From assembly GCF_002803095.1 (NCBI RefSeq), contig NZ_PGLR01000003.1, positions 124,001 to 188,000 on the forward strand: a stretch of DNA of 64,000 bases, in the 5' to 3' direction. Shown here piece by piece: positions 46,415 to 55,875 of this stretch. Origin of the DNA: Pseudomonas sp. ZH-FAD. Lineage in GTDB: Bacteria > Pseudomonadota > Gammaproteobacteria > Pseudomonadales > Pseudomonadaceae. A model generated the notes under the pieces. The model did no database searches and was not told the origin of the DNA. It saw only the letters and a list, made by a program, of their open reading frames with translations. Position 1 is the first letter of the stretch, and each line of letters starts with the position of its first letter. A program made the position numbers and the translations under genes.

Positions 46415-47602
46415 TCACTTCTCCTTGCCAATGAAGGCCAGCAGTGCGAGCAGCGGCAGTCCGGCAGCCAGCAGTGCCGTGCCCGACCAGCCGAAACGCT
46501 CGTAGACCGGGCTGGCCAGAGCCGAGCCGATGGCGCCGCCCACGAAGATGCTGGTCATGTACAGCGCATTGAGCCGGGCGCGGCTCTGCGGCTCCAGTGC
46601 GTAGATGCTGCGTTGACCCAGCACCATGCTCATCTGCACGGCGAAATCCAGCACGATGGCAGTGACGACCAGGCCGATCCAGCCCAGTCCGGCGCTTAGC
46701 AGGTTGGGAGCGAAGGCCAGTGGTGCCAGGATCAGCGCCACCAGGCTGGCGCGCCAGGTATGGCCGGCATCGGCCAGACGCCCGGCGATAGGCGCCGCGA
46801 CTGCGCCGATGGCGCCGGCCAGGGCGAACAGGGCGATGTCCTGCTGGCTCAAACCGAGGTGGCGCGACAGTTCCAGCGGCGCGACTGTCCAGAACAGACT
46901 GAAACTGGCGAACATCAGGCCCTGATAAAGCGCGCGGCGGCGCAGTGTTGGGTAGCGGCGCAGCAGGTGAACGAGCGAGGCCAGCAGTTGCCCGTAGCTG
47001 GCGCGGTGGCTGGGGGCGTGGCGCGGGATGGTGGTGGCGATCACCAGGGTGATCAGCAGCATCAGTCCGGCTGCCATCAGGTACACCGCGCGCCAGCCGA
47101 ATTCACCGGCTACCAGGCTGGCCAGTGGCCGAGCCAGCAGGATGCCCAGCAGCAGGCCGCTCATGATGTTGCCCACCACACGGCCACGGCTGGCCTCCGG
47201 CGCCAGGTTGGCGGCCAGGGGGATCAGCATCTGTACCGAAACCGAGCTGAGACCGATCAGCAGTGCCAGGCCAAGAAACACATCCGGTTGATTCGCGAAG
47301 GCCGCCGCCAGGAGGCAGAGCAGGGCGGCTGCGGTGGTGATCAGCATCAGTCGGCGGCTTTCCAGCAGGTCGGCCAGCGGTACCAGGAACAGCAGGCCGA
47401 GGGCATAGCCGATCTGCGTCAGCGAAACGATCAGGCTGGCGCGCTCGGCGCTGAGGCCGACATCCGGGGCGATCAGCTCGATGATCGGCTGGGCGTAGTA
47501 GAGGTTGGCGACGATGGCGCCGCAGCACAGGGCGAACAGCAGCACCAGTGCCTGCGGCAGGGCTGGCGACTCGCTCGTGAGTGAGGAGGTCTGGCTAGTC
47601 AT
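46415..47602 (-). CDS. MFS transporter
   Basis: The 395-residue protein has twelve hydrophobic helices and a major facilitator signature between helices 2 and 3 (LADLLESRRLMLI). The sequence resembles YnfM-type drug or sugar efflux proteins. The substrate is not determined. It lies 107 bases downstream of a LysR gene on the same strand, but both could have their own promoters. The start MTSQTSSLTSESPALPQALVL is taken at ATG 47602. Confidence 0.88.
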   Translation of the reverse strand: MTSQTSSLTSESPALPQALVLLFALCCGAIVANLYYAQPIIELIAPDVGLSAERASLIVSLTQIGYALGLLFLVPLADLLESRRLMLITTAAALLCLLAAAFANQPDVFLGLALLIGLSSVSVQMLIPLAANLAPEASRGRVVGNIMSGLLLGILLARPLASLVAGEFGWRAVYLMAAGLMLLITLVIATTIPRHAPSHRASYGQLLASLVHLLRRYPTLRRRALYQGLMFASFSLFWTVAPLELSRHLGLSQQDIALFALAGAIGAVAAPIAGRLADAGHTWRASLVALILAPLAFAPNLLSAGLGWIGLVVTAIVLDFAVQMSMVLGQRSIYALEPQSRARLNALYMTSIFVGGAIGSALASPVYERFGWSGTALLAAGLPLLALLAFIGKEK

Positions 47603-47709
47603 GATGGGATCTCGGTGAGACGGAACGACAGGCGCAAGGTTAGGCAGGCGACGTCAGGCGGAGAAGCCGTCGAATCGGCAACAGTGCGTTGCGCACCGTG
47701 CAAAGGCGT

Positions 47710-48609
47710 TCAGCGCTGCAGCAGCGCCTGAAGGAACTCACTGAACGCGGCGATGCGCTTCGACCCCCGGTGATTGGGCAGGTACAGCAGGTGAATGGTG
47801 CCTTCGTGCGGGCCGGGGGCAACTTCGTAGTCGGGCAGCAGGCGCTGCAGCTTGCCACTGTCCACATCATCGCGTACCAGCCAGTCCGACAGCAGTGCCA
47901 CGCCCTGACCGGCCACGGCTGCCTGACGCAGGATATCGGCGTTGTTGCTGCGCAGGCTTCCTGTGACCGGCACCTGCAAGGTCGTTCCGTCCTGCTCGAA
48001 GCGCCAGTAGTGTGCCGGGCTGCCGTAGTCATACTGCAGGCAGGCGTGCGCCTGGAGTGCGTCCGGATGTTCAATGGGCGAGGTGCGTGCCAGATACTGC
48101 GGACTCGCCACCAGCCAGCGCGTGAAACTGCCGACGCGCTGGCTGACCACGTCATCGCTGACGATGGAAGAGCCCAGGCGCAGCGCCAGATCGACCCGTT
48201 CGCTGAGCAGGTCGACCACCTCGTCGGTCACGCGCAGGGTCAACTCCAGCTGCGGGTGTCGCTCCAGCAGTTCGCCGAGGTGCGGGGCGATGATGCGCCG
48301 GGCGAACTCCACCGGCACGCTTACCGCCAGGCGACCACGCACCTCTTCGCCGTTGTCGGTCACGGCGGCATCGGCTTCGTCCAGGGCGTCGAGGATGGCC
48401 AGGGCGCGCTCGAAGTAGTCGCGTCCGGCCTCGCTGACGCTGATCTGCCGCGTGTTGCGGTTGAGCAGTACGCAGCCCAGTTCCTGTTCAAGAGCGTTGA
48501 CCGCACGGGTCACTGACGAGGTGGCCAGGCCCAGCTGCCGCGCCGCGGCGGAAAAACCACCACAGCGAACGGTGGCGACGAAGGTGCGCAGAGCCAGCAG
48601 TTTGTCCAT
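47710..48609 (-). CDS. LysR family transcriptional regulator
   Basis: This 299-residue LysR regulator has an N-terminal winged helix-turn-helix (MDKLLALRTFVATVRCGGFSAAARQLGLATSSVTRAVNALEQ, shown in part) and the type 2 periplasmic-like effector domain. ATG 48609 fits the family start; a longer frame to 48801 overlaps the upstream helicase gene. The MFS gene follows on the same strand, so it is the likely target. Confidence 0.9.
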   Translation of the reverse strand: MDKLLALRTFVATVRCGGFSAAARQLGLATSSVTRAVNALEQELGCVLLNRNTRQISVSEAGRDYFERALAILDALDEADAAVTDNGEEVRGRLAVSVPVEFARRIIAPHLGELLERHPQLELTLRVTDEVVDLLSERVDLALRLGSSIVSDDVVSQRVGSFTRWLVASPQYLARTSPIEHPDALQAHACLQYDYGSPAHYWRFEQDGTTLQVPVTGSLRSNNADILRQAAVAGQGVALLSDWLVRDDVDSGKLQRLLPDYEVAPGPHEGTIHLLYLPNHRGSKRIAAFSEFLQALLQR

Positions 48610-48629
48610 GGAAACGCCCGAAATGCCGA

Positions 48630-50543
48630 TCAGCCTGAAGCTTGCGCGATTGGCCGGCTCGCTGCCAAGCATTGCGTGGCGCCCTGGGCCTTGCGCGTAT
48701 ACCACAGCACCCGGCTTACGCCACGGGTGATGGCCACATAGGCCAGGCGCCGGGCTTCGTCCTGCATGGCCTGGTCGTAGCTGCCGGCGAAGAAGCCGCA
48801 CTGGGCGTAGAGCGCGTTGCGCAGCGGGTGCTTCTCCACCGGCAGGCAGTCATCAAGGATGATCGCCACTTCGGCCTGCAGGCCCTTGGCGCGGTGGATG
48901 GTCATGGCTCTGACCGGCAGCGTCTTGTCCAACTGCGCGCGCACCTGCTGCAGTGGCTCGTTGCGTCGGCTGAGCAGCAGCACAGCGGTGCGATCCGCGT
49001 TGGCGCGCTGGCTGACGTACTGGCACTGCGCGGTGATTTCCTTGAGCAGTGCCGGTAGGCCGCTGGCCAGGTCGAAGCGCTGGATCAGCCTGACACCATG
49101 ATCGCCCGGTTGCATCGCCTTGGCCGCGACGCAGGTCTTGGCCTGCTTGTTGTGCACTTCAGCGAGCACCTTCTCGCCATCGCGGATCACCGGCTCGATG
49201 CTGCGGTAGTTGGTGCCCAGCAGCAAGGTGGTGCTCTTGCTGCGGCCACGGCTGGGAAAGTGTCGGTCGAAGTCGATGAACAGCTCCGGTGAGCTGCCGC
49301 GCCAGCCGTAGATCGATTGCCAGTCGTCGCCGATGGCCATCAGGCTGATGCGCTCGCCCGCCGCGTGCAGGCGGCGATGCACGGCCTGCAGCCACAGCAC
49401 GATCTGCGGCGAGATGTCCTGGAATTCGTCGATCAGCAGGTGGCTCAGGGCGAGCAGGGCCGGGCCGGGTTTGCCGTCGTCGCTGCTCAGCCGCTCGCTC
49501 AGTTGCGCGAAGGCACCGTTGAAGCTGATCAGCCCCTGATGCTTCAGCAGGTTGTTGAAGTGCTGGTGGAAGCGCTGCATCGCCTCAATGAAGTCACGCT
49601 CGCGTGCTGCGCAGCCCAGGGTTTTCACATCCAGACGGTCGAGGCGAATCCCCAGGCTCTCGGCGAAGTCGATCTGCCCGTGCAGCAGCTCGAACAAGGG
49701 CAGTGCAGTGAATTCACCGGGCAGTTTGCAGGCGTCCAGTGGCGCCTTGGCCTTGCCCTGTGGCGGCTCCTCGGGCGCCGGCAGCTTGAGCAGGCGGTGA
49801 GTCAGGACGCGAAAGCGCGCGTCCTCGGCGTAGGCGTTCTGGTAGGCCTGCTTGAGCAGGCGCTGCTGCGCGGGGCGCAGGCGCCCCCCGGTGAGCGGGT
49901 TGTCTGGTTCGTCGCTAGGGTCGTCCAGTTGCTCGAACCAGCGCGGGTTACCCAGGTTCTCCTTGGCCAGTGTGGCCATGGCCGCATGGAAGGTGCGCAC
50001 GCACTGGCGCGCATCGTGCGGGTAGTGCCAGAAGTCGAGCAGGCGTTGCAGGCGCTCGCGCAACTCGCTGCAGGAGGCGTTGGTGAAGGAAATCACCGTC
50101 AGGCGCTTGGGATCGACCTCCAGGTGGCAGAGCAGGAACACCACGCGCAGTACCAGGGTGCTCGACTTGCCCGAACCGGCGCCGGCGAAGATGCGTGCCA
50201 GCGGCGCACGGCAGAGGATCATCGCCCACTGTTCGTCCGACGGTGCGCCGATCAGCCTGGCGTTCACCGCCTGCGCCACGCGTTCGCGCATCGCCTGTAC
50301 CTGAGCGTCTTCGACCTTCAGCCGGGTGCCGGGGTAAATCCCTGCAGGGCCGGGTTTACCACTGTCGGTCTTGCGACCGCTGGCTTTCTTGTTGCCAGTG
50401 GACTTCTTCTTGCTTTGCTTGCGTGCAGGTTTACGTGGCTGCGCGGCTTCGCGCTCGGCACGCAGGTAGGCGGTGGTGTGAGGGAAGTAGCGGGCGAGGG
50501 CGCTGGACAGCAGTTGTTTGTAGCGCGCGACAGCAGAAAGCAT
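48630..50543 (-). CDS. UvrD-like superfamily 1 DNA helicase
   Basis: The 637-residue helicase has motif I FAGAGSGKSSTLVLR, motif II LIDEFQDISPQ, and later motifs (AIGDDWQSIYGWRG, MTIHRAKGLQAEV, YVAITRGVSRV). A basic, Lys/Ser-rich linker (KQSKKKSTGNKKASGRK) lies in the N-terminal 60 residues. It is shorter than UvrD or Rep and is a separate UvrD-helicase-domain group of unknown role. ATG 50543 starts MLSAVARYKQLLSS. It is followed by a LysR gene 20 bases on. Confidence 0.9.
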   Translation of the reverse strand: MLSAVARYKQLLSSALARYFPHTTAYLRAEREAAQPRKPARKQSKKKSTGNKKASGRKTDSGKPGPAGIYPGTRLKVEDAQVQAMRERVAQAVNARLIGAPSDEQWAMILCRAPLARIFAGAGSGKSSTLVLRVVFLLCHLEVDPKRLTVISFTNASCSELRERLQRLLDFWHYPHDARQCVRTFHAAMATLAKENLGNPRWFEQLDDPSDEPDNPLTGGRLRPAQQRLLKQAYQNAYAEDARFRVLTHRLLKLPAPEEPPQGKAKAPLDACKLPGEFTALPLFELLHGQIDFAESLGIRLDRLDVKTLGCAARERDFIEAMQRFHQHFNNLLKHQGLISFNGAFAQLSERLSSDDGKPGPALLALSHLLIDEFQDISPQIVLWLQAVHRRLHAAGERISLMAIGDDWQSIYGWRGSSPELFIDFDRHFPSRGRSKSTTLLLGTNYRSIEPVIRDGEKVLAEVHNKQAKTCVAAKAMQPGDHGVRLIQRFDLASGLPALLKEITAQCQYVSQRANADRTAVLLLSRRNEPLQQVRAQLDKTLPVRAMTIHRAKGLQAEVAIILDDCLPVEKHPLRNALYAQCGFFAGSYDQAMQDEARRLAYVAITRGVSRVLWYTRKAQGATQCLAASRPIAQASG

Positions 50544-50692
50544 GCGTTGAGAATGACCTGACGGATAAAACCCGCATGATAAAGCCTGCAGCGCGATGGC
50601 AGGCAGTGATGGCGCAGCGATAAATGCGCAACTTTGTGCAAGCGCCCCGTACGCATCGCTTCCAGACTGTGCTCAGTCTTGGGAGATACTCG

Positions 50693-51595
50693 ATGAACCT
50701 GTCGCTTTACCTGCTTACCGTACTGATCTGGGGTACGACCTGGATCGCCATCAAATTGCAGATGGGCGAGGTGGCCGTTGCCGCCTCCATCGCCTATCGC
50801 TTCGCGCTGGCATCGCTGGTGCTGTTCGCGATGCTCTGGTTCAGCGGCCGCCTGCAGCCGCTGGATCGCCGTGGCCAGGGCATTTGCCTGGTGCAGGGGG
50901 TGTGCCTGTTCTGCCTCAACTTCCTGTGCTTCTACACCGCCAGCCAGTGGATACCCAGTGGCTTGATCGCGGTGATTTTCTCCACCGCCACCCTGTGGAA
51001 CGCGATCAATGCAAGGCTGTTCTTCAAACAGCGCATCGCCGCCAACGTGCTGCTCGGTGGCGCGTTGGGGCTGGTCGGTCTGGGCTTACTGTTCTGGCCG
51101 GAGCTGGCTGGGCATGAAGCCAGCCGCGAAAGCCTGCTGGGCATCGGCCTGGCGCTACTTGGCACGCTGTTCTTCTCCGCCGGCAACATGCTCTCCAGCC
51201 TGCAGCAGAAGGCCGGGCTCAAGCCGCTGACCACCAACGCCTGGGGCATGCTCTATGGCGCGCTGATGCTGGTGGGGATCTGCCTGGTCAGCGGCACGCC
51301 GTTCGCCTTCGAGTGGAACGCGCGCTACGTCGGCTCGTTGCTGTACCTGGCGATTCCCGGCTCGGTGATCGGCTTTACCGCCTACCTGACGCTGGTCGGG
51401 CGCATGGGCCCGGAGCGCGCAGCTTACTGCACCGTATTGTTCCCGGTGGTGGCACTGAACATCTCGGTATTTGCCGAGGGTTACCAGTGGACGGTTCCTG
51501 CGCTGTTCGGCCTGGGGCTGGTGATGTTGGGCAACGTGCTGGTGTTTCGTAAGCCGCGAGCGGTAGCACCCGCGGCTGAACTGGTAAGGCGTTAA
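50693..51595 (+). CDS. EamA/DMT family transporter
   Basis: This 300-residue protein has ten helices in two EamA repeats, opening MNLSLYLLTVLIWGTTWIAIK. The group includes exporters of drugs or metabolites; the substrate is unknown. ATG 50693 has GGGAG seven bases upstream; the frame is open to 50624 without support. It is divergent to the helicase gene. Confidence 0.87.
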   Translation: MNLSLYLLTVLIWGTTWIAIKLQMGEVAVAASIAYRFALASLVLFAMLWFSGRLQPLDRRGQGICLVQGVCLFCLNFLCFYTASQWIPSGLIAVIFSTATLWNAINARLFFKQRIAANVLLGGALGLVGLGLLFWPELAGHEASRESLLGIGLALLGTLFFSAGNMLSSLQQKAGLKPLTTNAWGMLYGALMLVGICLVSGTPFAFEWNARYVGSLLYLAIPGSVIGFTAYLTLVGRMGPERAAYCTVLFPVVALNISVFAEGYQWTVPALFGLGLVMLGNVLVFRKPRAVAPAAELVRR

Positions 51596-51602
51596 GTAGT
51601 TA

Positions 51603-51621
51603 TTTAGTAATCGTTATTATT
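51603..51621 (-). promoter_or_regulatory. Fur-box-like site before the TonB-dependent receptor
   Basis: On the minus strand AATAATAACGATTACTAAA matches the 19-base Fur consensus at 11 positions by my count. It lies in a strongly AT-rich island (51597-51650) within GC-rich DNA, about 75 bases before the receptor ATG. Iron-dependent repression is plausible, not shown. Confidence 0.4.
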
Positions 51622-51693
51622 TACATTGTATTTACAAAGCTCTAGAGTTCGCTCCTTTTTGGGCTACGGCCGTTCACTGGGGGAGCGATTCAC

Positions 51694-53757
51694 ATGTGTG
51701 TCGTCAGACGCAGTTACCTGGCGCTGGGCGTAGCCCTGGCCTTTACCCATCTGCCCGCCGTGGCCGAGCGTGTGGAGCTGGAAGGCACCGAAGTGGTGGG
51801 CGACTGGCTCGGTGAGGCGAGCGAGGAAGATGTACTCAACCATGCCGGTGCGCGCAGCGTGCTGCGCCGCCAGCAGATTCAGGAAAGCGGCGCGAGCAGC
51901 GTGCGCGAAGTCTTGCGTCGGGTTCCCGGTCTGCAGGTGCAGGACAGCAACGGCACCGGCGGCAGTGACATCTCCCTCAATGTCGGCACGCGGGGTCTGA
52001 CTTCGCGACTGTCGCCGCGTGCCACCATCCTGCAGGATGGTGTGCCCCTGGCGGTGGCGCCCTATGGTCAGCCGCAGCTGTCGCTGGCGCCCACCAGCCT
52101 GGGCAACATCGAGTCCATCGACGTCGTGCGTGGCGGTGGCGCGGTGCGTTATGGTCCGCAGAACGTCGGCGGCATCATCAACTTCGTCACCCGCGGGATT
52201 CCCGAGGAGTTGGCGCGCGAGGTCAGCTTCCAGAGCGAATCGGCGCCGGCGCAGGGTGGTTTCCTCAACCGCAGCAGTGCCTTCCTTGGTGGCACCGCGG
52301 ATAACGGTTTGGGCATGGCCCTGCTGTATTCGGGCGTGCGCGGCGATACCTACCGCGAGCAGAGCGGCACGCGCATCGACGATGTGATGCTCAAGTACCG
52401 TTACGCCCTGAGCGAGATCGACGAGCTGTCCGGCAGCCTGCAGTACTACCGCGCCGACGCCGACATGCCGGGCGGCCTTAGCGCTGCCGAGTTCGACCAT
52501 GATCCCTACGCCAGCAATCGCCCGTACGACAATTTCGAGGGGGACCGCAAGCAGGCGGTGATCAAGTACAAGCGCAGCCCGGATGCCTTGAGCAGCTTCG
52601 AGGTCACCAGCTTCTACAACACCAGTTACCGGGGCGCCGTGCTGGCCAACAATGGTGCCGACAGCCTCACCTGGCTGCGTGAGTTCCCCCGTCACTACGA
52701 GGTGTTCGGGATCGAGCCGCGTTATTCTCAGGTGCTGTTCGTTGGCGATAGCAGTCACGAGCTGGGTGTCGGCTACCGCTACACCGAGGAAGACTCGGCC
52801 GAGAAACGCTATGATCGCGTCGGCTTCGGCAGCGGCGGCAACCCGTACAGCGTGCCGCGTCGTCTGGCCGCTTCGAGCAGTGCCAGCACCGAGGCGCACG
52901 CTCTGTATATCGACGACCGTATCGATATCGGCCGCTGGACCCTGACCCCCGGCCTGCGTTACGAACAGGTGCGGGTGACTTCGCGCAATCGTCTCAGCGG
53001 GGTGGATCAGGAGCAGCGCTACAGCGAACCGCTGCCGTCGCTGAACCTGATGTATCACCTGTCCGATGCCTGGAAGCTGTATGCCAACGCCAATACGTCA
53101 TTCGGCAGCATCCAGTACTTTCAACTGTCCCAGGAAAACGATCTGCAAGGCGAGAAGGCTTATACCTACGAGCTGGGCACGCGATATGACGATGGTCTGT
53201 GGAACGCTGAGCTGACCCTGTTCCGCATCGACTTCGACGATCAGTTGGAATTGACCAATGCCGTGTGGCGCAATGCTGGCGAGACCCGTCACCGCGGCGC
53301 CGAGCTGGCCGGTGGCGTCGATTTCGCCGCTCTCGACCCTCGTCTGGCGGGACTTTCCGTTTATGCCTCGCTGGTGCTGACCAAGGCTACGCGCGAGGAG
53401 GATGGTCCCAATCAGGGCAATGACGTGCCGTTCTATTCGCGTCAGGTCGCCACGCTTGGCCTGCGTTACGCCAGCGGCCCTTGGGTGTGGAACCTGGACG
53501 GTTACGCACAGACCCGCCAGTTCGCCGACTCCGCCAACACCCGTGAGGAAAGTAGCGACGGCGCGCTGGGAGAGATCCCCGGCTATGCCAGCTGGAACGC
53601 CCGCAGTCAGTACGATTTCGGCAATGGTCTGACGCTGGCCGCTGGGGTGAAGAACCTGCTGGATCGTCAGTACTACACCCGCTCCACCGACACCAACCGC
53701 GGCAAGTATCTAGGGCTACCGCGCACGTTGTACGTGCAGACCAGCCTGAGCTTCTGA
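51694..53757 (+). CDS. TonB-dependent outer-membrane receptor (FecA-like)
   Basis: This 687-residue protein has a signal peptide (SYLALGVALAFTHLPAVAE), a TonB-box-like segment (VELEGTEVVGDWL), a plug domain (ESGASSVREVLRRVPGLQVQDSNGTGG; INFVTRGIP) and a 22-strand barrel ending in the canonical terminal Phe (LYVQTSLSF). Most members import ferric siderophores or other metal chelates. The preceding AT-rich Fur-like site favours iron. No sigma/anti-sigma pair, ABC transporter or TonB gene is adjacent, so it depends on components elsewhere. GGGGGAGC precedes ATG 51694. Confidence 0.92.
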   Translation: MCVVRRSYLALGVALAFTHLPAVAERVELEGTEVVGDWLGEASEEDVLNHAGARSVLRRQQIQESGASSVREVLRRVPGLQVQDSNGTGGSDISLNVGTRGLTSRLSPRATILQDGVPLAVAPYGQPQLSLAPTSLGNIESIDVVRGGGAVRYGPQNVGGIINFVTRGIPEELAREVSFQSESAPAQGGFLNRSSAFLGGTADNGLGMALLYSGVRGDTYREQSGTRIDDVMLKYRYALSEIDELSGSLQYYRADADMPGGLSAAEFDHDPYASNRPYDNFEGDRKQAVIKYKRSPDALSSFEVTSFYNTSYRGAVLANNGADSLTWLREFPRHYEVFGIEPRYSQVLFVGDSSHELGVGYRYTEEDSAEKRYDRVGFGSGGNPYSVPRRLAASSSASTEAHALYIDDRIDIGRWTLTPGLRYEQVRVTSRNRLSGVDQEQRYSEPLPSLNLMYHLSDAWKLYANANTSFGSIQYFQLSQENDLQGEKAYTYELGTRYDDGLWNAELTLFRIDFDDQLELTNAVWRNAGETRHRGAELAGGVDFAALDPRLAGLSVYASLVLTKATREEDGPNQGNDVPFYSRQVATLGLRYASGPWVWNLDGYAQTRQFADSANTREESSDGALGEIPGYASWNARSQYDFGNGLTLAAGVKNLLDRQYYTRSTDTNRGKYLGLPRTLYVQTSLSF

Positions 53758-53779
53758 GCAAGGACCGGCTCGGCAAGCC

Positions 53780-55753
53780 TCAGGTGGGCGAGCCGGCGCC
53801 GCGAATCAACTTGCGCAGCATGAAGCGATTGGGGTGGCAGGCCTCGGCCACCTCACGTGGCAGCGGCAGGGGCTCGTCCTCCAGCCAGGCAGCGATCAGC
53901 TCGCCGGCAAGCGGTGCGCTGATCAGCCCGCGTGAGCCGTGGCCACTGTTGATGTACAGGCCGTGCAGCCAGGGGCAGGGCGTAACCGGTACCTGGCGGG
54001 CGTCCTTGGCCAGTACCGCATAGGTCTCGGTGAAGGTTTCGGCATCGGCCAGCGGCCCGACTATCGGCAGGTAGTCCGGGCTGGTGCAGCGGAACGCGGC
54101 GCGGCCTTCCAGCGTCGCCGGGTCGAGTGTCTGTGCATCCAGGCGTTCGGCCAGATCCGTGGAAATTTCCCGCAGCAGCTCCAGGTTGCCGGCATGCTCG
54201 GCCACGTTGGGTGTGAGGTCGTCGCTGTGGAAGTCGAAGCTGGCGCCCAGGGTGTGCTCACCGTCGCGTGGCGGCGCGACATAGCCTTCGGCGCAGACCA
54301 CGGTGCGCAGTTGACTGCTGAGCGAGTTGGCCGGCAGGCGGCTGATCTGCCCACGGATGCGCTTGAGCGGCAGGTTCGCATGCGGCAACAGGCGGCCGAT
54401 TTCGGCGGCGCAGGCCAGTACCAGCACCGGGGCTTCGACCAGCGTGCCGCTCGGCCCGTCGACGCGCCAGCGGTCATCCTGCCGGCTCAGACTCAGCGCC
54501 TCCTGGTAGGGACGCAGTTCGATCAATGGGTGTTGCACCAAGTGCCGGCACAACGCCGGTGGGTGTACCCAGCCGGCGTCGGGGTAGAACAGACCGCCAG
54601 CCGGCAGACCAATACCGGCCAGCGCTTCGGCCTGCTCGCGCCCCACGGAATACAGCAGATCTGCCGGGAAGGCGGCGGCTAGCTTGCCCTGGCGCGCGGC
54701 TTCCTTGTCATCGAAAGCCAGCTGCAGCACGCCGCAGGCGTCCCAGTCGGTACCGCGCTGCAGACGTTCGAGCAGCCGGCGGGTATGACCGAAGCCGGCG
54801 ACGATCAACTGCGACAGCGCGGTGCCATGGGCCGAGAGCTTGAGGTAGAGCACACCCTGCGGGTTACCCGAGGCCTCGCAGGCAACCGCCGCGTGGCGCT
54901 CCAGCAGGCTCACTCGCCAGCCGCGTGCTGCCAGGCTGGCGGCAGTGGCGCAGCCGGCCAGACCTGCGCCGATCACCACCGCGTGTTTTTCCTGCGCGGG
55001 GCGGGCGGGGCGGGCGAACCAGGGTTTGCCCTCGCCTTGCGGGTTGCCGATGAAGTGGCCCTTGAGCACCTCCCATTTCTTGCCCAGGCCGGGCACACGG
55101 CGCATCTGGAAACCGGCAGCGTTCAGTGCCCGGCGCACCACGCCTGCGCTGGTAAAGGTGCCCAGCGTTGCCCCCGCAGTAGACAGTCGCGCCAGTTCGG
55201 CGAACAGCTCGGGCGTCCACATCTCAGGGTTCTTCGCCGGGTTGAAACCGTCGAGAAACCAGGCGTCGATGCGCGCATCCAACTGCGGCAATTGCTCCAT
55301 CGCGTCGCCGATCATCAATGTCAGCACCACCCGACCACCCGCCAACAACAGGCGCTGGAACCCGGGGTGAATAGCGCGGTACTGCGCCAGCAGTTCTGTG
55401 CTGAACGGTGTCAGCTCCGGCCACAGGGCCAGGGCGCGCTGCAGGTCGTCGTGATGCAGCGGATATTTTTCGACACTGACGAAGTGCAGGCGCGCGCCAG
55501 CGGGTGCCTGTTGCTCGAACAACTGCCAGGCGCAGAGGAAATTCAGCCCGGTGCCGAAACCCGTTTCGCCGATGTTCAGGCATTCACCGTCGGCGAGAGC
55601 GGCGAAGCGTGCCGCCAGATCGTTGTTGGCGAGGAAAACGTAGCGCGTCTCTTCCAGGCCGTTTTCCTGGGAGAAATAGATGTCGTCGTAGCTGCGCGAC
55701 AGAGGCTGGCCGCGCTCGTCCCAGTCGAGCTGGGCGTGATGGGTGTCTGACAT
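53780..55753 (-). CDS. mnmC: tRNA 5-methylaminomethyl-2-thiouridine biosynthesis bifunctional protein MnmC
   Basis: The 657-residue protein fuses an N-terminal SAM methyltransferase (MnmD; LNIGETGFGTGLNFLCAW, WFLDGFNPAKNPEMW) to a C-terminal FAD oxidoreductase (VVIGAGLAGCATAASLAARG at about residue 262). It completes the mnm5s2U modification at the wobble position of tRNAs for Lys, Glu and Gln. The length matches E. coli MnmC (both domains present). It converges on the TonB receptor gene and is divergent to pap. Confidence 0.95.
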   Translation of the reverse strand: MSDTHHAQLDWDERGQPLSRSYDDIYFSQENGLEETRYVFLANNDLAARFAALADGECLNIGETGFGTGLNFLCAWQLFEQQAPAGARLHFVSVEKYPLHHDDLQRALALWPELTPFSTELLAQYRAIHPGFQRLLLAGGRVVLTLMIGDAMEQLPQLDARIDAWFLDGFNPAKNPEMWTPELFAELARLSTAGATLGTFTSAGVVRRALNAAGFQMRRVPGLGKKWEVLKGHFIGNPQGEGKPWFARPARPAQEKHAVVIGAGLAGCATAASLAARGWRVSLLERHAAVACEASGNPQGVLYLKLSAHGTALSQLIVAGFGHTRRLLERLQRGTDWDACGVLQLAFDDKEAARQGKLAAAFPADLLYSVGREQAEALAGIGLPAGGLFYPDAGWVHPPALCRHLVQHPLIELRPYQEALSLSRQDDRWRVDGPSGTLVEAPVLVLACAAEIGRLLPHANLPLKRIRGQISRLPANSLSSQLRTVVCAEGYVAPPRDGEHTLGASFDFHSDDLTPNVAEHAGNLELLREISTDLAERLDAQTLDPATLEGRAAFRCTSPDYLPIVGPLADAETFTETYAVLAKDARQVPVTPCPWLHGLYINSGHGSRGLISAPLAGELIAAWLEDEPLPLPREVAEACHPNRFMLRKLIRGAGSPT

Positions 55754-55875
55754 GGCTGGGTTCCGCTGGATCGTGCGGCGATTCTACCGTGCACAGGTGT
55801 CGTGGCGCTGGTGTCAGCGGGCAAAGCGTTGGATGTTCCGTTAGGCTGTGAGGATCATTCCAGGGAGGTTGCTTT

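Noticed and set aside
53765..53796. CCGGCTCG/CGAGCCGG inverted repeat at the end of the TonB receptor gene as a terminator
   Set aside because: The loop is 16 bases, there is no T-tract, and part of it is coding sequence of mnmC.
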